Of a stretch of DNA of 64,000 nt, positions 10,872 to 20,832 are shown piece by piece. Under the pieces are notes generated by a model. The model searched no databases. It saw nothing but the letters and a program-made list of their open reading frames with translations, and had not been told where the DNA came from. The stretch covers positions 41,604 to 105,603 of the forward strand of contig MAAU01000059.1 in NCBI GenBank assembly GCA_002162825.1, given 5' to 3'. The translations under genes and the position numbers were made by a program. Source of the DNA: Gammaproteobacteria bacterium 54_18_T64. Lineage in GTDB: Bacteria > Pseudomonadota > Gammaproteobacteria > Pseudomonadales > Porticoccaceae. Positions within the stretch are counted from its first letter, which is position 1. Each line of letters opens with the position of its first letter.

Positions 10872-11609
10872 TCAGATTTGCTCAAGCAAACGACGCACCG
10901 AGGTAATATGGCGACGGCTCACCTGGGGCTTGATATCCAGCTCTTTTAGGCGCACAAAGCAGTGGCCCTCACTGTCTCGCTCCAGGCCTTCAATGTGTAG
11001 TACCGAGACTAGCGCATTGCGATGGATACGCACAAAGCGCCCCTCAAATTCGCCTTCCAGCTCCTTCAAGGTATCATCCAGCAAGGCCTCACCACCTGTG
11101 TGGTAGGCGGTCACATATTTGTGATCGGCCTGAAAAAGGCGAACATCGCTAATTGGAATGAGGTCTATCTCACCTCTGTTTTTCGACGCCAGGTGAGTGC
11201 GCCCGCCCTCACCAATAACGACTGTATCTTGCAGGCTGTTAAGCTGGGCCTTGTTAACACGCCCAGTTCGACCCAACGCCGCGTCCAGGTCCGCCTGCTT
11301 TACCGGCTTTAACAAATAACCAATGGCCTGGGATGAAAAGGCCTCTATCGCATAGTCTTCATAGGCGGTACAGAAAATAACTGCCGGAGGGGGCTCTAAT
11401 TCGGCCAAGTGCTGAGCCGCCGCAATACCATCCATTCCGGGCATGCGCACGTCCATCAACACCACATCGGGGTTTGACTCACGGGCACACTGAATTGCCT
11501 GCTGACCATTTTCAGCCATGGCGACGACATTAAAATCCGGCATCGCGGCAACCATGCGCTGTAGGCGGTCGCGCGCCAGGGGCTCATCATCAACGATCAA
11601 AACATTCAT
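10872..11609 (-). CDS. algR: LytTR-type response regulator AlgR
   Basis: Receiver domain MNVLIVDDEPLARDRLQRMV...DVVLMDVRMPGMDGI plus LytTR domain FVRIHRNALVSV. Confidence 0.93.
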   Translation of the reverse strand: MNVLIVDDEPLARDRLQRMVAAMPDFNVVAMAENGQQAIQCARESNPDVVLMDVRMPGMDGIAAAQHLAELEPPPAVIFCTAYEDYAIEAFSSQAIGYLLKPVKQADLDAALGRTGRVNKAQLNSLQDTVVIGEGGRTHLASKNRGEIDLIPISDVRLFQADHKYVTAYHTGGEALLDDTLKELEGEFEGRFVRIHRNALVSVLHIEGLERDSEGHCFVRLKELDIKPQVSRRHITSVRRLLEQI

Positions 11610-11616
11610 AAAAATC

Positions 11617-12636
11617 TCACTCCCCCAGCGGGAAGTTTATATGTGTGATGTAATGATTATCCATTCTCTCCGCACGCACCACAGCAGTCGGCCCGAAATG
11701 TGCAACAAGTCGCTTTTGCACATTGTCAATGGCCATTTTACTGCCCTTGTTATGCTGCATTCTTTGGCTGCGAGGATTGCCTACCGTCAAAATCAAACGC
11801 TCATTGACCCGTTTGACACTGATTTTAATCAGCCCACCTTCCGGTAATAACTGAATGCCGTGATAAACGGCATTCTCCAGAACCGGTTGCAAGGTCAGGC
11901 TGGGGATTTCCACATCTCCGTAATCTCCTATTTCCCATTCCGTTTGCAGGCGCTCTCCCAAGCGCAATTTTTCCAGCGCCAGATAACTGCGGCACAGGGC
12001 CAGCTCTTCGCGCATAGGCACCAGGGTATGGGCATCATCCAGCACCCGCCGGAACAGGTCAGCCAAATCGACCACCACCTGCTCAGCCTTTTCTGGGTCA
12101 ACGGCAATCAGGCTGGCAACCATATTCATACTGTTAAACAAAAAATGCGGGCGTATGCGCGCCTGTAACTCCTGAATTCGCGAGGCCTCCGCCAGTCCAT
12201 GCAGCATCTTGACCTGGCGGGCCAAGTGTAAATAGCGCAGTAGCATGGCACTTAAAACTAAAGCAAGTACGATCCCCTCAGCCAGCTTAAAGCGCTGGAA
12301 TAGCGGTTCAAACATAACGACCAGGCTAATCTGAATGGCCAATACAGCCATCACCAGTACCGCAACCATCACCGCATAACTCAGCACAGCCTCATTGTCG
12401 CTAAAGGCTGTCCACGCCATGCGTTCGACAAGCCAGACCAACAATCCGACAGCCGCCGAAACGAATAGCGCAGTCAGGCACACCTGGGCCAACACAGACC
12501 AGCCGACCAGCGACGGGCCGCCAGCCAGCCATGACATCACCACAAACAAAAACTGACCAATTAGTAGCACGCCAAAACAGCTAGCACTGCGCCCAATAAT
12601 ATCCTTGGGGAGCTCAGGCCTGAGTGATGTTGGCAC
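11617..12636 (-). CDS. algZ: Sensor histidine kinase AlgZ/FimS-like (LytS family)
   Basis: IQELQARIRPHFLFNSMNMVASLIAVDPEKAE; TM N-terminus; paired with algR. Confidence 0.9.
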   Translation of the reverse strand: MPTSLRPELPKDIIGRSASCFGVLLIGQFLFVVMSWLAGGPSLVGWSVLAQVCLTALFVSAAVGLLVWLVERMAWTAFSDNEAVLSYAVMVAVLVMAVLAIQISLVVMFEPLFQRFKLAEGIVLALVLSAMLLRYLHLARQVKMLHGLAEASRIQELQARIRPHFLFNSMNMVASLIAVDPEKAEQVVVDLADLFRRVLDDAHTLVPMREELALCRSYLALEKLRLGERLQTEWEIGDYGDVEIPSLTLQPVLENAVYHGIQLLPEGGLIKISVKRVNERLILTVGNPRSQRMQHNKGSKMAIDNVQKRLVAHFGPTAVVRAERMDNHYITHINFPLGE

Positions 12637-12709
12637 CAGGCCAGCGTCCGGTTTATTTTTACTTCGACCTAGTTTCAGCTTTCTTACCCAGCGTATTCGT
12701 TGAATTAGC

Positions 12710-12715
12710 TATAAT
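12710..12715 (+). promoter_or_regulatory. Candidate -10 (TATAAT) of argH promoter
   Basis: Exact TATAAT about 70 bp upstream of argH in the divergent algZ/argH gap; no strong -35. Confidence 0.35.
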
Positions 12716-12785
12716 GCGCCATTTTTACACAACAGGCACCCTATGCCGTGGGCAGGCGTGCCAATAACTGTCAACAGAGGTCACA

Positions 12786-14195
12786 ATGAGCGACAAAAAA
12801 TCATCCAACCAGTCCTGGGGCGGTCGTTTTAGCGAGCCCACCGACGCCTTCGTTGCCCGCTTCACCGCCTCGGTAAATTTTGACCAGCGCCTTTATAAAC
12901 AAGATATTGAGGGCTCCCAGGCCCACGCGGCAATGCTAACCCGCGTTGGTATTCTCACCGAGCAAGAACACCAGCAAATTAAAACCGGACTCGAAGAAAT
13001 TCAAGCCGATATAGAAGCTGGTGCCTTTGAGTGGTCGATTGCCCTTGAAGATGTACACATGAATATCGAGGCGGCGCTGACTGCCAAAATTGGCATCACC
13101 GGCAAGAAGCTACACACGGGACGCTCGCGCAATGACCAGGTAGCGACGGATATCCGCCTCTGGTTACGCGCCGAAATAACCACCATTCAGCGCGAACTAC
13201 ATCGCCTGCAAGAGGGCCTGTTGTATATTGCCGAACGCGAAGCCAGCACCATAATGCCCGGCTTCACTCACCTGCAAACGGCTCAACCAGTGACCTTTGG
13301 CCACCATTTACTGGCCTGGTACGAAATGCTAGTACGCGACCAGGGACGTCTGGCCGACTGTAAAAAACGGCTCAACCAATCACCACTGGGCTCCGCAGCA
13401 CTTGCCGGCACTACCTACCCCATTGACCGGGAGTACACCGCCAAACTGCTCAATTTCGATGGCCCCACCGCCAACAGCCTCGACTCGGTCAGCGACCGGG
13501 ACTTCGCCATCGAGTTCTGCGCCTTTGCCAGCCTGTTGATGACCCACCTCTCGCGGGCTTCCGAAGAACTCGTGCTCTGGGCATCGGCACAATTTGATTT
13601 TATCGACCTGCCCGACCGCTTTTGCACAGGCTCATCCATCATGCCGCAAAAGAAGAACCCGGATGTTCCCGAGTTAGTACGCGGTAAAACCGGGCGTACC
13701 CACGGCCACCTGATTAGCCTGCTGACCCTGATGAAGTCCCAGCCCCTGGCCTACAATAAAGACAACCAGGAAGACAAAGAGCCCCTATTCGACAGTGTCG
13801 ATACCGTGCGCGACTGCCTGCGCGCCTTTGCCGATATGGTGCCTGCCATCACAGTGAAAAAAGAAAAGATGTACGAGGCGGCGCGGCGCGGCTTCTCCAC
13901 TGCCACCGATCTCGCCGACTACTTGGTGGGCAAAGACGTGCCCTTCCGCGACGCCCACGAAATCGTCGGCAGTGCAGTCGCCTACGGCATTGAGAGCGGC
14001 AAAGACCTGTCGGAAATGTCCCTCGGCGAACTGCAAAAATTCGGCGACATGATTGCCAACGACGTCTTTGATGTACTAACCCTTGAAGGCTCCGTTGCCG
14101 CACGCAAGCATATTGGCGGCACCGCACCACAACAGGTTACCCTTGCCGTCGCCCGAGCCCACCAACAACTTGAAGAACAAAGTAAGAATTTCTAA
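12786..14195 (+). CDS. argH: Argininosuccinate lyase
   Basis: [40 protein letters not shown]. Confidence 0.97.
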   Translation: MSDKKSSNQSWGGRFSEPTDAFVARFTASVNFDQRLYKQDIEGSQAHAAMLTRVGILTEQEHQQIKTGLEEIQADIEAGAFEWSIALEDVHMNIEAALTAKIGITGKKLHTGRSRNDQVATDIRLWLRAEITTIQRELHRLQEGLLYIAEREASTIMPGFTHLQTAQPVTFGHHLLAWYEMLVRDQGRLADCKKRLNQSPLGSAALAGTTYPIDREYTAKLLNFDGPTANSLDSVSDRDFAIEFCAFASLLMTHLSRASEELVLWASAQFDFIDLPDRFCTGSSIMPQKKNPDVPELVRGKTGRTHGHLISLLTLMKSQPLAYNKDNQEDKEPLFDSVDTVRDCLRAFADMVPAITVKKEKMYEAARRGFSTATDLADYLVGKDVPFRDAHEIVGSAVAYGIESGKDLSEMSLGELQKFGDMIANDVFDVLTLEGSVAARKHIGGTAPQQVTLAVARAHQQLEEQSKNF

Positions 14196-14288
14196 GTGGA
14201 ATACGCGCCAAATTTGACGCGCTAATATTGAGGGCAAGTACAGTGAACCGCTATACTTGCCCTCCGCTGACTGGACAAATGATTACCA

Positions 14289-14456
14289 ATGACTGCCATT
14301 GCCTACCGCCGTATTTTCCTTTTATTGCCCCTACTTTTATTGGCAATCTCTACACTCAATGCCTGTGGCAATAAGGGTGCTCTGTATATTCCGCCGCCAG
14401 CTATCGAACGACAAAGTGAAGCGCCAATCCCGGCTGAGGACAGCGAAAACGAATGA
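14289..14456 (+). CDS. lptM: Small LPS-associated lipoprotein LptM/YifL family (55 aa; absent from the ORF track)
   Basis: My translation MTAIAYRRIFLLLPLLLLAISTLNACGNKGALYIPPPAIERQSEAPIPAEDSENE*; lipobox LNAC followed by GNKGALYIPP; ATGA overlap with lysA. Confidence 0.9.
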   Translation: MTAIAYRRIFLLLPLLLLAISTLNACGNKGALYIPPPAIERQSEAPIPAEDSENE

Positions 14457-15709
14457 GCCACTTTCAACGCCGCAATGGCCAGCTCCATATCGACAATGTC
14501 GCTCTCGCCGATCTCGCTGCCGAGCACGGCACACCGGCCTACATCTATTCAAAGGCCGCCATTAGTGAGCAGTTCCTGGCCTATCAACAAGCCATGGGCG
14601 AACAGTCCCACCTGATTTGCTATGCAGTAAAGGCCAACTGCAGTCTCGCCATTCTCAACCTGCTAGCAAAATTGGGTGCCGGCTTTGACATTGTTTCCGG
14701 CGGCGAGCTGGAGCGCGTCCTGGCTGCCGGCGGCCTACCACAAAATATTGTTTTTTCCGGTGTCGGCAAGAGTCACGAAGAAATCACCCTGGCCCTACGA
14801 ACTGGCATTCACTGCTTCAATGTTGAATCGACTGCAGAACTGGAGCGCATCCAGCACATCGCCCAAGGCCTCGACATCGTCGCGCCCATTTCAATTCGGG
14901 TGAACCCCGATGTCGACGCTGGCACCCACCCCTATATTTCCACCGGGCTCAAAGAAAACAAGTTTGGCATTGAAATCGACGCTGTTGTCGAAGTCTACCA
15001 ACGAGCCGCATCGCTCTCCCACCTCAGCATTAAAGGTGTCGACTGTCATATTGGTTCGCAACTCACCGAAATCGCCCCCTTTATCGATGCCATGGATAGA
15101 GTTCTTCTGCTCATTGATCGCCTCTCCGAGGTCGGCATTGCCATTGAGCATTTAGATCTCGGCGGCGGGCTCGGCGTGCGCTATCAGGACGAACACCCCC
15201 CGGCCATCGGCGACTATATTCAGGCCATCCGCCAGCGCCTCGGCGCTCGAAATCTGCGGCTCATCCTCGAACCCGGTCGCTCCATCGTCGCCAATGCCGG
15301 CGTTCTACTCACCAAGGTCGAATATCTTAAAGCAGCCGGCGACAAGAATTTTGCCATTGTCGATGCCGCCATGAATGACATGCTGCGCCCCGCCCTCTAT
15401 GAGGCCTGGCTCGATATTGAAACGGTCAGTGATAACAAGCAGGCCAAAGCAGTAGTTTATGACATCGTCGGCCCGGTCTGTGAAACCGGCGACTTCCTCG
15501 GTAAGCAGCGCTCCCTGGCCATTGCCGAGGGCGACCTGCTGTGCATTCACTCCTGCGGTGCCTACGGTATGTCGATGAGTTCAAATTACAACAGTCGCCC
15601 CCGAGCGGTGGAAATCATGGTTGATGACTGCGACAGCCACGTCATTAAAACTCGTGAGTCGAGGGCCGATTTAATGCGCGGTGAATCTCTGCTGCCGGAC
15701 AACCACTGA
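14453..15709 (+). CDS. lysA: Diaminopimelate decarboxylase
   Basis: YAVKANCSLAIL, EPGRSIVANAGVLLTKVEYLK, CGAYGMSMSSNYNSRPRAVE. Confidence 0.96.
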   Translation: MSHFQRRNGQLHIDNVALADLAAEHGTPAYIYSKAAISEQFLAYQQAMGEQSHLICYAVKANCSLAILNLLAKLGAGFDIVSGGELERVLAAGGLPQNIVFSGVGKSHEEITLALRTGIHCFNVESTAELERIQHIAQGLDIVAPISIRVNPDVDAGTHPYISTGLKENKFGIEIDAVVEVYQRAASLSHLSIKGVDCHIGSQLTEIAPFIDAMDRVLLLIDRLSEVGIAIEHLDLGGGLGVRYQDEHPPAIGDYIQAIRQRLGARNLRLILEPGRSIVANAGVLLTKVEYLKAAGDKNFAIVDAAMNDMLRPALYEAWLDIETVSDNKQAKAVVYDIVGPVCETGDFLGKQRSLAIAEGDLLCIHSCGAYGMSMSSNYNSRPRAVEIMVDDCDSHVIKTRESRADLMRGESLLPDNH

Positions 15710-16540
15710 ATGTATATTCGCTTCACCAAAATGCACGGCCTCGGTAATGATTTTGTAGTCATCGACGCCGTGACCCAGGCCGTGACAATGAGCGACAAGC
15801 TCGCTCGCCGCCTCGCCGACCGCAACACCGGCATCGGCTGTGATCAAATTTTACTGGTTGAGCCGCCCAGCCGCCCCGATGTCGATTTTAAATACCGTAT
15901 TTTTAATGCCGACGGTAGTGAAGTCTCTCAGTGCGGCAATGGCGCGCGCTGCTTCGCCAAATTCGTCCGCGACAGGCGACTCACTGGTAAGTCACTGCTT
16001 AGCGTCGAAACCCACGCCGGCACGCTACAATTGAGTATTGACAACAAACAGAGCTATACCGCCACCTTGGGCATACCCAACTTCGAACCCTCGCAAATAC
16101 CTTTCACAGCTGACCAGCCTGCACTGACCTACCCCCTTGAAGCCGCTGGGCAGTGTCTCGAGATTGCTGCCCTATCCCTCGGCAACCCTCATGCCGTATT
16201 GCGAGTTGCCAACATTCAACAGGCCCCCATTGACGAGCTTGGCTCACTGCTCGAAAGTCATAGCCGCTTCCCGGAACGAGTCAATGTCGGCTTTATGGAA
16301 ATTCTGAGCCGCCATGAAATCAACCTGAGGGTATACGAGCGCGGCGCTGGCGAAACCCAAGCCTGCGGTAGCGGCGCCTGTGCGGCAGCGGTAGCTGGTA
16401 TTGCGCAAGATCTGCTAGACTCTCCCGTCAAAGTCAACTTGCCGGGCGGTAGTCTAACTATCATCTGGCAGGGCGAAAACCAGCCGGTGTCAGTCACAGG
16501 CCCGGCGACAACCGTTTATCAGGGGCGCATTCGCCTATGA
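15710..16540 (+). CDS. dapF: Diaminopimelate epimerase
   Basis: FTKMHGLGNDFVVID, SQCGNGARCFAKF, ETQACGSGACAAAVAG. Confidence 0.97.
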   Translation: MYIRFTKMHGLGNDFVVIDAVTQAVTMSDKLARRLADRNTGIGCDQILLVEPPSRPDVDFKYRIFNADGSEVSQCGNGARCFAKFVRDRRLTGKSLLSVETHAGTLQLSIDNKQSYTATLGIPNFEPSQIPFTADQPALTYPLEAAGQCLEIAALSLGNPHAVLRVANIQQAPIDELGSLLESHSRFPERVNVGFMEILSRHEINLRVYERGAGETQACGSGACAAAVAGIAQDLLDSPVKVNLPGGSLTIIWQGENQPVSVTGPATTVYQGRIRL

Positions 16541-17271
16541 GTACCAATGATAAGCCTGGCACACAAGCCGGGCACTCGATCACTGAAAAGCAGGTGTGTG
16601 CATTCCTCGCTACAGAAACGGACTTTTTTGGACGCCACCCCGAGTTACTGGAATCCCTGGAACTGCCCCACGAAAGTGGTAAGGCGATATCCCTTATCGA
16701 GCGCCAGCTAAGTGTCTTGCGCGAGCGCAATCTGGAAATGCGCTCCCGTTTGAGCAAGCTACTCGAAACAGCGGGAACCAACGATAAGTTGTTTGAAAAA
16801 ACCAAGCGCCTGGTGCTCAGCCTACTCGAGACCAGCAGTCTAACGAGGGCTATCGACACCCTCTACGACAGTCTGAAAAACGACTTTAAGATTGAATACC
16901 ATCAACTCATTCTATTTGATGCCGATAAGAGCCTAGCAACGCCAGCCAAGGTAATCAGTCTCGCCCAGGGCACCCAGGCCATTGGCGGCCTACTACGTAG
17001 CAATCGCGCCACCTGTGGCGTGCTGCGTGACGAAGAGCTGGCCTTCCTGTTTGATGGCCGGGCAAACGCCATTAAATCGGTTGCCGTCGTGCCTCTCAAC
17101 AACGGCAACACCTTTGGTATTCTCGCCATTGGCAGCTCCGACCCACTGTATTACAAAAGTAGCATGGGCACGCTTTTCCTCAGCTATATCGCCGAAGTCC
17201 TAAATCGCATTTTACCTTCGATGGTGGCCCAGGTAGCCAGCGTACAAGCTATCGCAGCGCCGCAAAAATGA
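16537..17271 (+). CDS. DUF484 family protein (GAF-like)
   Basis: ATGA overlap with dapF; DUF484 arrangement between dapF and xerC; FFGRHPELLESLELPHESGKAISLIERQLSVLRERN. Confidence 0.92.
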   Translation: MSTNDKPGTQAGHSITEKQVCAFLATETDFFGRHPELLESLELPHESGKAISLIERQLSVLRERNLEMRSRLSKLLETAGTNDKLFEKTKRLVLSLLETSSLTRAIDTLYDSLKNDFKIEYHQLILFDADKSLATPAKVISLAQGTQAIGGLLRSNRATCGVLRDEELAFLFDGRANAIKSVAVVPLNNGNTFGILAIGSSDPLYYKSSMGTLFLSYIAEVLNRILPSMVAQVASVQAIAAPQK

Positions 17272-17283
17272 GCTGAGGCCACC

Positions 17284-18204
17284 ATGGCAAAGGTTCCCGA
17301 TGACGCGCAACTAACTAGCTTTACCCGATACACCCGGGCCAAAAATCTCTCACCACTGACCACCAGGAGCTATCTGCGCGACCTGCACCGCCTACAATCA
17401 CTATTGGCAGAGCAGGCAGTGGTAAGTCTCAAAGATATTGATAGCCAACACATCCGCAGTGCATTGGCGACACTGCATAAAAGCGGTCTCGCCAATGCCA
17501 GCCTCCAGCGCTGGCTATCATCACTGCGCACTTTTTTTCGCTATGCCCTGCAACAAAAATGGCTAAGCCATAACCCTGCCAACGGTCTGCAGGCACCGAC
17601 AAGGGCGAAAAAACTGCCCAAGCTGATGGATGCCGACCAAACCTGCCAGCTAGTGAACATTAGTACCGATGACTGGCACTCCCTCCGCGACCGCGCGCTG
17701 CTCGAATTACTGTATTCATCCGGACTGCGCCTGGCAGAAATCGCCAATGTCGATATCGACGCCATACATTTTCAAGAAGCCACGGTAACTGTCACCGGCA
17801 AGGGCAACAACATGCGTCTTATTCCCGTCGGCAGCTATGCCCTGAGCGCCATTGAACTATGGCTAAAGGTACGGGGCGAAAAGGCGCTAGAGAGTGAAAA
17901 GGCGCTATTTGTCAGCCAGCGGGGCAGGCGTATCAGCCACCGGGCCATTCAACAGCGTGTACAAAAAATTGGCCGGCAACAGGGTATCCGCCAACCAGTT
18001 CACCCCCATATGTTGCGCCATTCCTTTGCCAGTCATATGCTGGAGTCGAGTGGAGATTTACGTGGGGTTCAAGACTTACTCGGACACGCCAACCTGTCGA
18101 CCACCCAGGTTTATACCCACCTGGACTTCCAGCACCTGGCCCTCACCTATGACCGCGCCCACCCAAGGGCCCACTCTCGAAACAAAAAAAAGCCCGGGAC
18201 ATGA
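17284..18204 (+). CDS. xerC: Tyrosine recombinase XerC
   Basis: HMLRHSFASHMLESSGDLRGVQDLLGHANLSTTQVYTHLDFQHLA; dapF-DUF484-xerC order. Confidence 0.95.
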   Translation: MAKVPDDAQLTSFTRYTRAKNLSPLTTRSYLRDLHRLQSLLAEQAVVSLKDIDSQHIRSALATLHKSGLANASLQRWLSSLRTFFRYALQQKWLSHNPANGLQAPTRAKKLPKLMDADQTCQLVNISTDDWHSLRDRALLELLYSSGLRLAEIANVDIDAIHFQEATVTVTGKGNNMRLIPVGSYALSAIELWLKVRGEKALESEKALFVSQRGRRISHRAIQQRVQKIGRQQGIRQPVHPHMLRHSFASHMLESSGDLRGVQDLLGHANLSTTQVYTHLDFQHLALTYDRAHPRAHSRNKKKPGT

Positions 18205-18219
18205 ACTCAACCCAGGCTT
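18184..18219 (-). terminator. Intrinsic terminator of the minus-strand glnK paralogue, overlapping the 3' end of xerC
   Basis: Minus-strand RNA AAGCCTGGG-loop-CCCGGGCTTTTTTTTG; 9-bp stem with one mismatch, then a U-tract. Confidence 0.7.
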
Positions 18220-18242
18220 ATACGGTGCTTGCAGCAAATTGT

Positions 18243-18593
<351 letters not shown>

Positions 18594-18630
18594 TCATCTT
18601 CTTCCTAGTCTCAACAGTACACTTTTAGCC

Positions 18631-18669
18631 AACAACAAAAAAGGGAGCTAAGCTCCCTTTTTTGTTGTT
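18631..18669. terminator. Terminator downstream of amtB
   Basis: Perfect 19-bp inverted repeat AACAACAAAAAAGGGAGCT-A-AGCTCCCTTTTTTGTTGTT. Confidence 0.85.
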
Positions 18670-18691
18670 CCAGGCCTTAAATCAAGGCTTA

Positions 18692-19960
18692 TTATTTCGT
18701 ACTAGTAACAAACTCTGGGTAGGCTTCCATACCACACTCGGAGATATCAACACCTTCGTATTCCTCTTCTTCGCTGACGCGAATACCGCACAATGCTTTC
18801 AGGACAACCCACACCAGTAAGCTAGCACCAAAGACCCAGGCAAAGATCACCCCAATGCCCATTAACTGAGCGGAGAGAGTTGCATCTGGGTTGGACCAAC
18901 AAACGGCCAACAAGCCCCAAACACCGACAACACCGTGAACGGAAATTGCACCAACCGGGTCATCAATCTTCAATTTATCAAAGGTAACCACGGAGAAAAC
19001 CACGAGGACACCACCGATTAAACCGATCACTGTCGAGAGCATGGGTCCGGCAGTCAGCGGTTCAGCCGTAATCGCCACCAAACCAGCCAGTGCGCCGTTA
19101 ATGGCCATGGTTAAATCCGCCTTGCCAAACAGCAAGCGAGCGGTAATCAGAGCGGCGATCAAGCCACCGCAAGCCGCAGCGTTGGTATTGACGAAGATAT
19201 CAGCAACCGCATTGGCCTCACCAATATCGGATATTTTTAACTCTGAGCCGCCGTTAAAACCAAACCAGCCCACCCAGAGAATGAACATACCGAGGGCCGC
19301 CATTGGCATATTGGCACCGGGGATGGGGTTAACTGAGCCGTCTTCGCGGTATTTTCCCTTGCGCGCGCCGAGCAAGATAACGGCAGCGAGTGCCGCAGCA
19401 GCGCCGGTCATATGCACCACACCGGAACCGGCAAAGTCGAGAAAGCCCGCTTCATTGAGGAAACCGCCGCCCCACTTCCACATACCCTGTAGGGGGTAAA
19501 TAACACCCGTCATCACAACGGCAAAGGCCAGGAATGACCAGAGCTTCATACGCTCAGCGACCGCACCGGAGACAATTGACATCGCCGTGGCAACAAAGAC
19601 CACCTGGAAGAAAAAGTCGGATGCACCCGAGTAATAGGTGTAATCACTGGCATCCGCTGCCGCACCGGCCAGCACCTCCTCGGCACTAGCGTTGGCAATG
19701 CTATTGCCAAACCAGCTATCGGGTAGATAACCACCCTCCGAGCCGCCATACATGATGGTATAGCCCATCAGCAGGTACATCACACAGGACACGGCGTAAA
19801 GCGCCACGTTCTTGGTTAAAATTTCTGTGGTATTTTTCGCTCTCACCAGGCCCGATTCGAGCATGGTGAAACCAGCGGCCATCCACATGACCAAAGCGCC
19901 ACACACCAAAAAATAAAAGGTGTCCAGCGCATACTTAATTTCAACGATATCGCTTTCCAT
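18692..19960 (-). CDS. amtB: Ammonium transporter Amt/AmtB
   Basis: VMWMAAGFTMLESGLVRAKN, GSGVVHMTGAAAALAAVILLGARKGKY; start moved to the second Met behind a GAGGGG RBS. Confidence 0.95.
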   Translation of the reverse strand: MESDIVEIKYALDTFYFLVCGALVMWMAAGFTMLESGLVRAKNTTEILTKNVALYAVSCVMYLLMGYTIMYGGSEGGYLPDSWFGNSIANASAEEVLAGAAADASDYTYYSGASDFFFQVVFVATAMSIVSGAVAERMKLWSFLAFAVVMTGVIYPLQGMWKWGGGFLNEAGFLDFAGSGVVHMTGAAAALAAVILLGARKGKYREDGSVNPIPGANMPMAALGMFILWVGWFGFNGGSELKISDIGEANAVADIFVNTNAAACGGLIAALITARLLFGKADLTMAINGALAGLVAITAEPLTAGPMLSTVIGLIGGVLVVFSVVTFDKLKIDDPVGAISVHGVVGVWGLLAVCWSNPDATLSAQLMGIGVIFAWVFGASLLVWVVLKALCGIRVSEEEEYEGVDISECGMEAYPEFVTSTK

Positions 19961-20003
19961 TGTTTTCCCCTCAATCAATCTAATCTGATAAATAGTTGTT
20001 TAT

Positions 20004-20357
<354 letters not shown>

Positions 20358-20832
20358 TTACTCAAATGTTATTAGTATTCATGCGTATTTTAAATGTCCA
20401 GTGAATTGAGGTGACCCGCGATTGCCCCTTCCTCAAGGCGAGCCCAATCCATTGGAAAAAAACCTACTCAACTCCTACCCCAACAGCCCATACGGTCTTT
20501 AAGTAGGCAGTGAAAGCCCCAAAAAAAACCTTATGACGTAGAACGTATTGCCTGTGCCAAAAAATTCACCTTCCGTCCATAGAATGCAAGAAATAAGCCC
20601 TGCGCACAAGAACTTAGAGTGAACCATCACATTTTTTTAAATTGCTCACACCCAAAAGACCACCATGGTGGCTAATAAGGACTCCATGAAGGACCTATCG
20701 TATAAACCCAGCCGCCGCTACATCGTAAAAACCACCACCAGACAATAGCAACAGCCCTCTTCTATCTACCTGTGCTTTCATTGGTGATAACTATCTGCTA
20801 AAAGAGTCGTTCTGTGCCATCAAGGAAGATCT

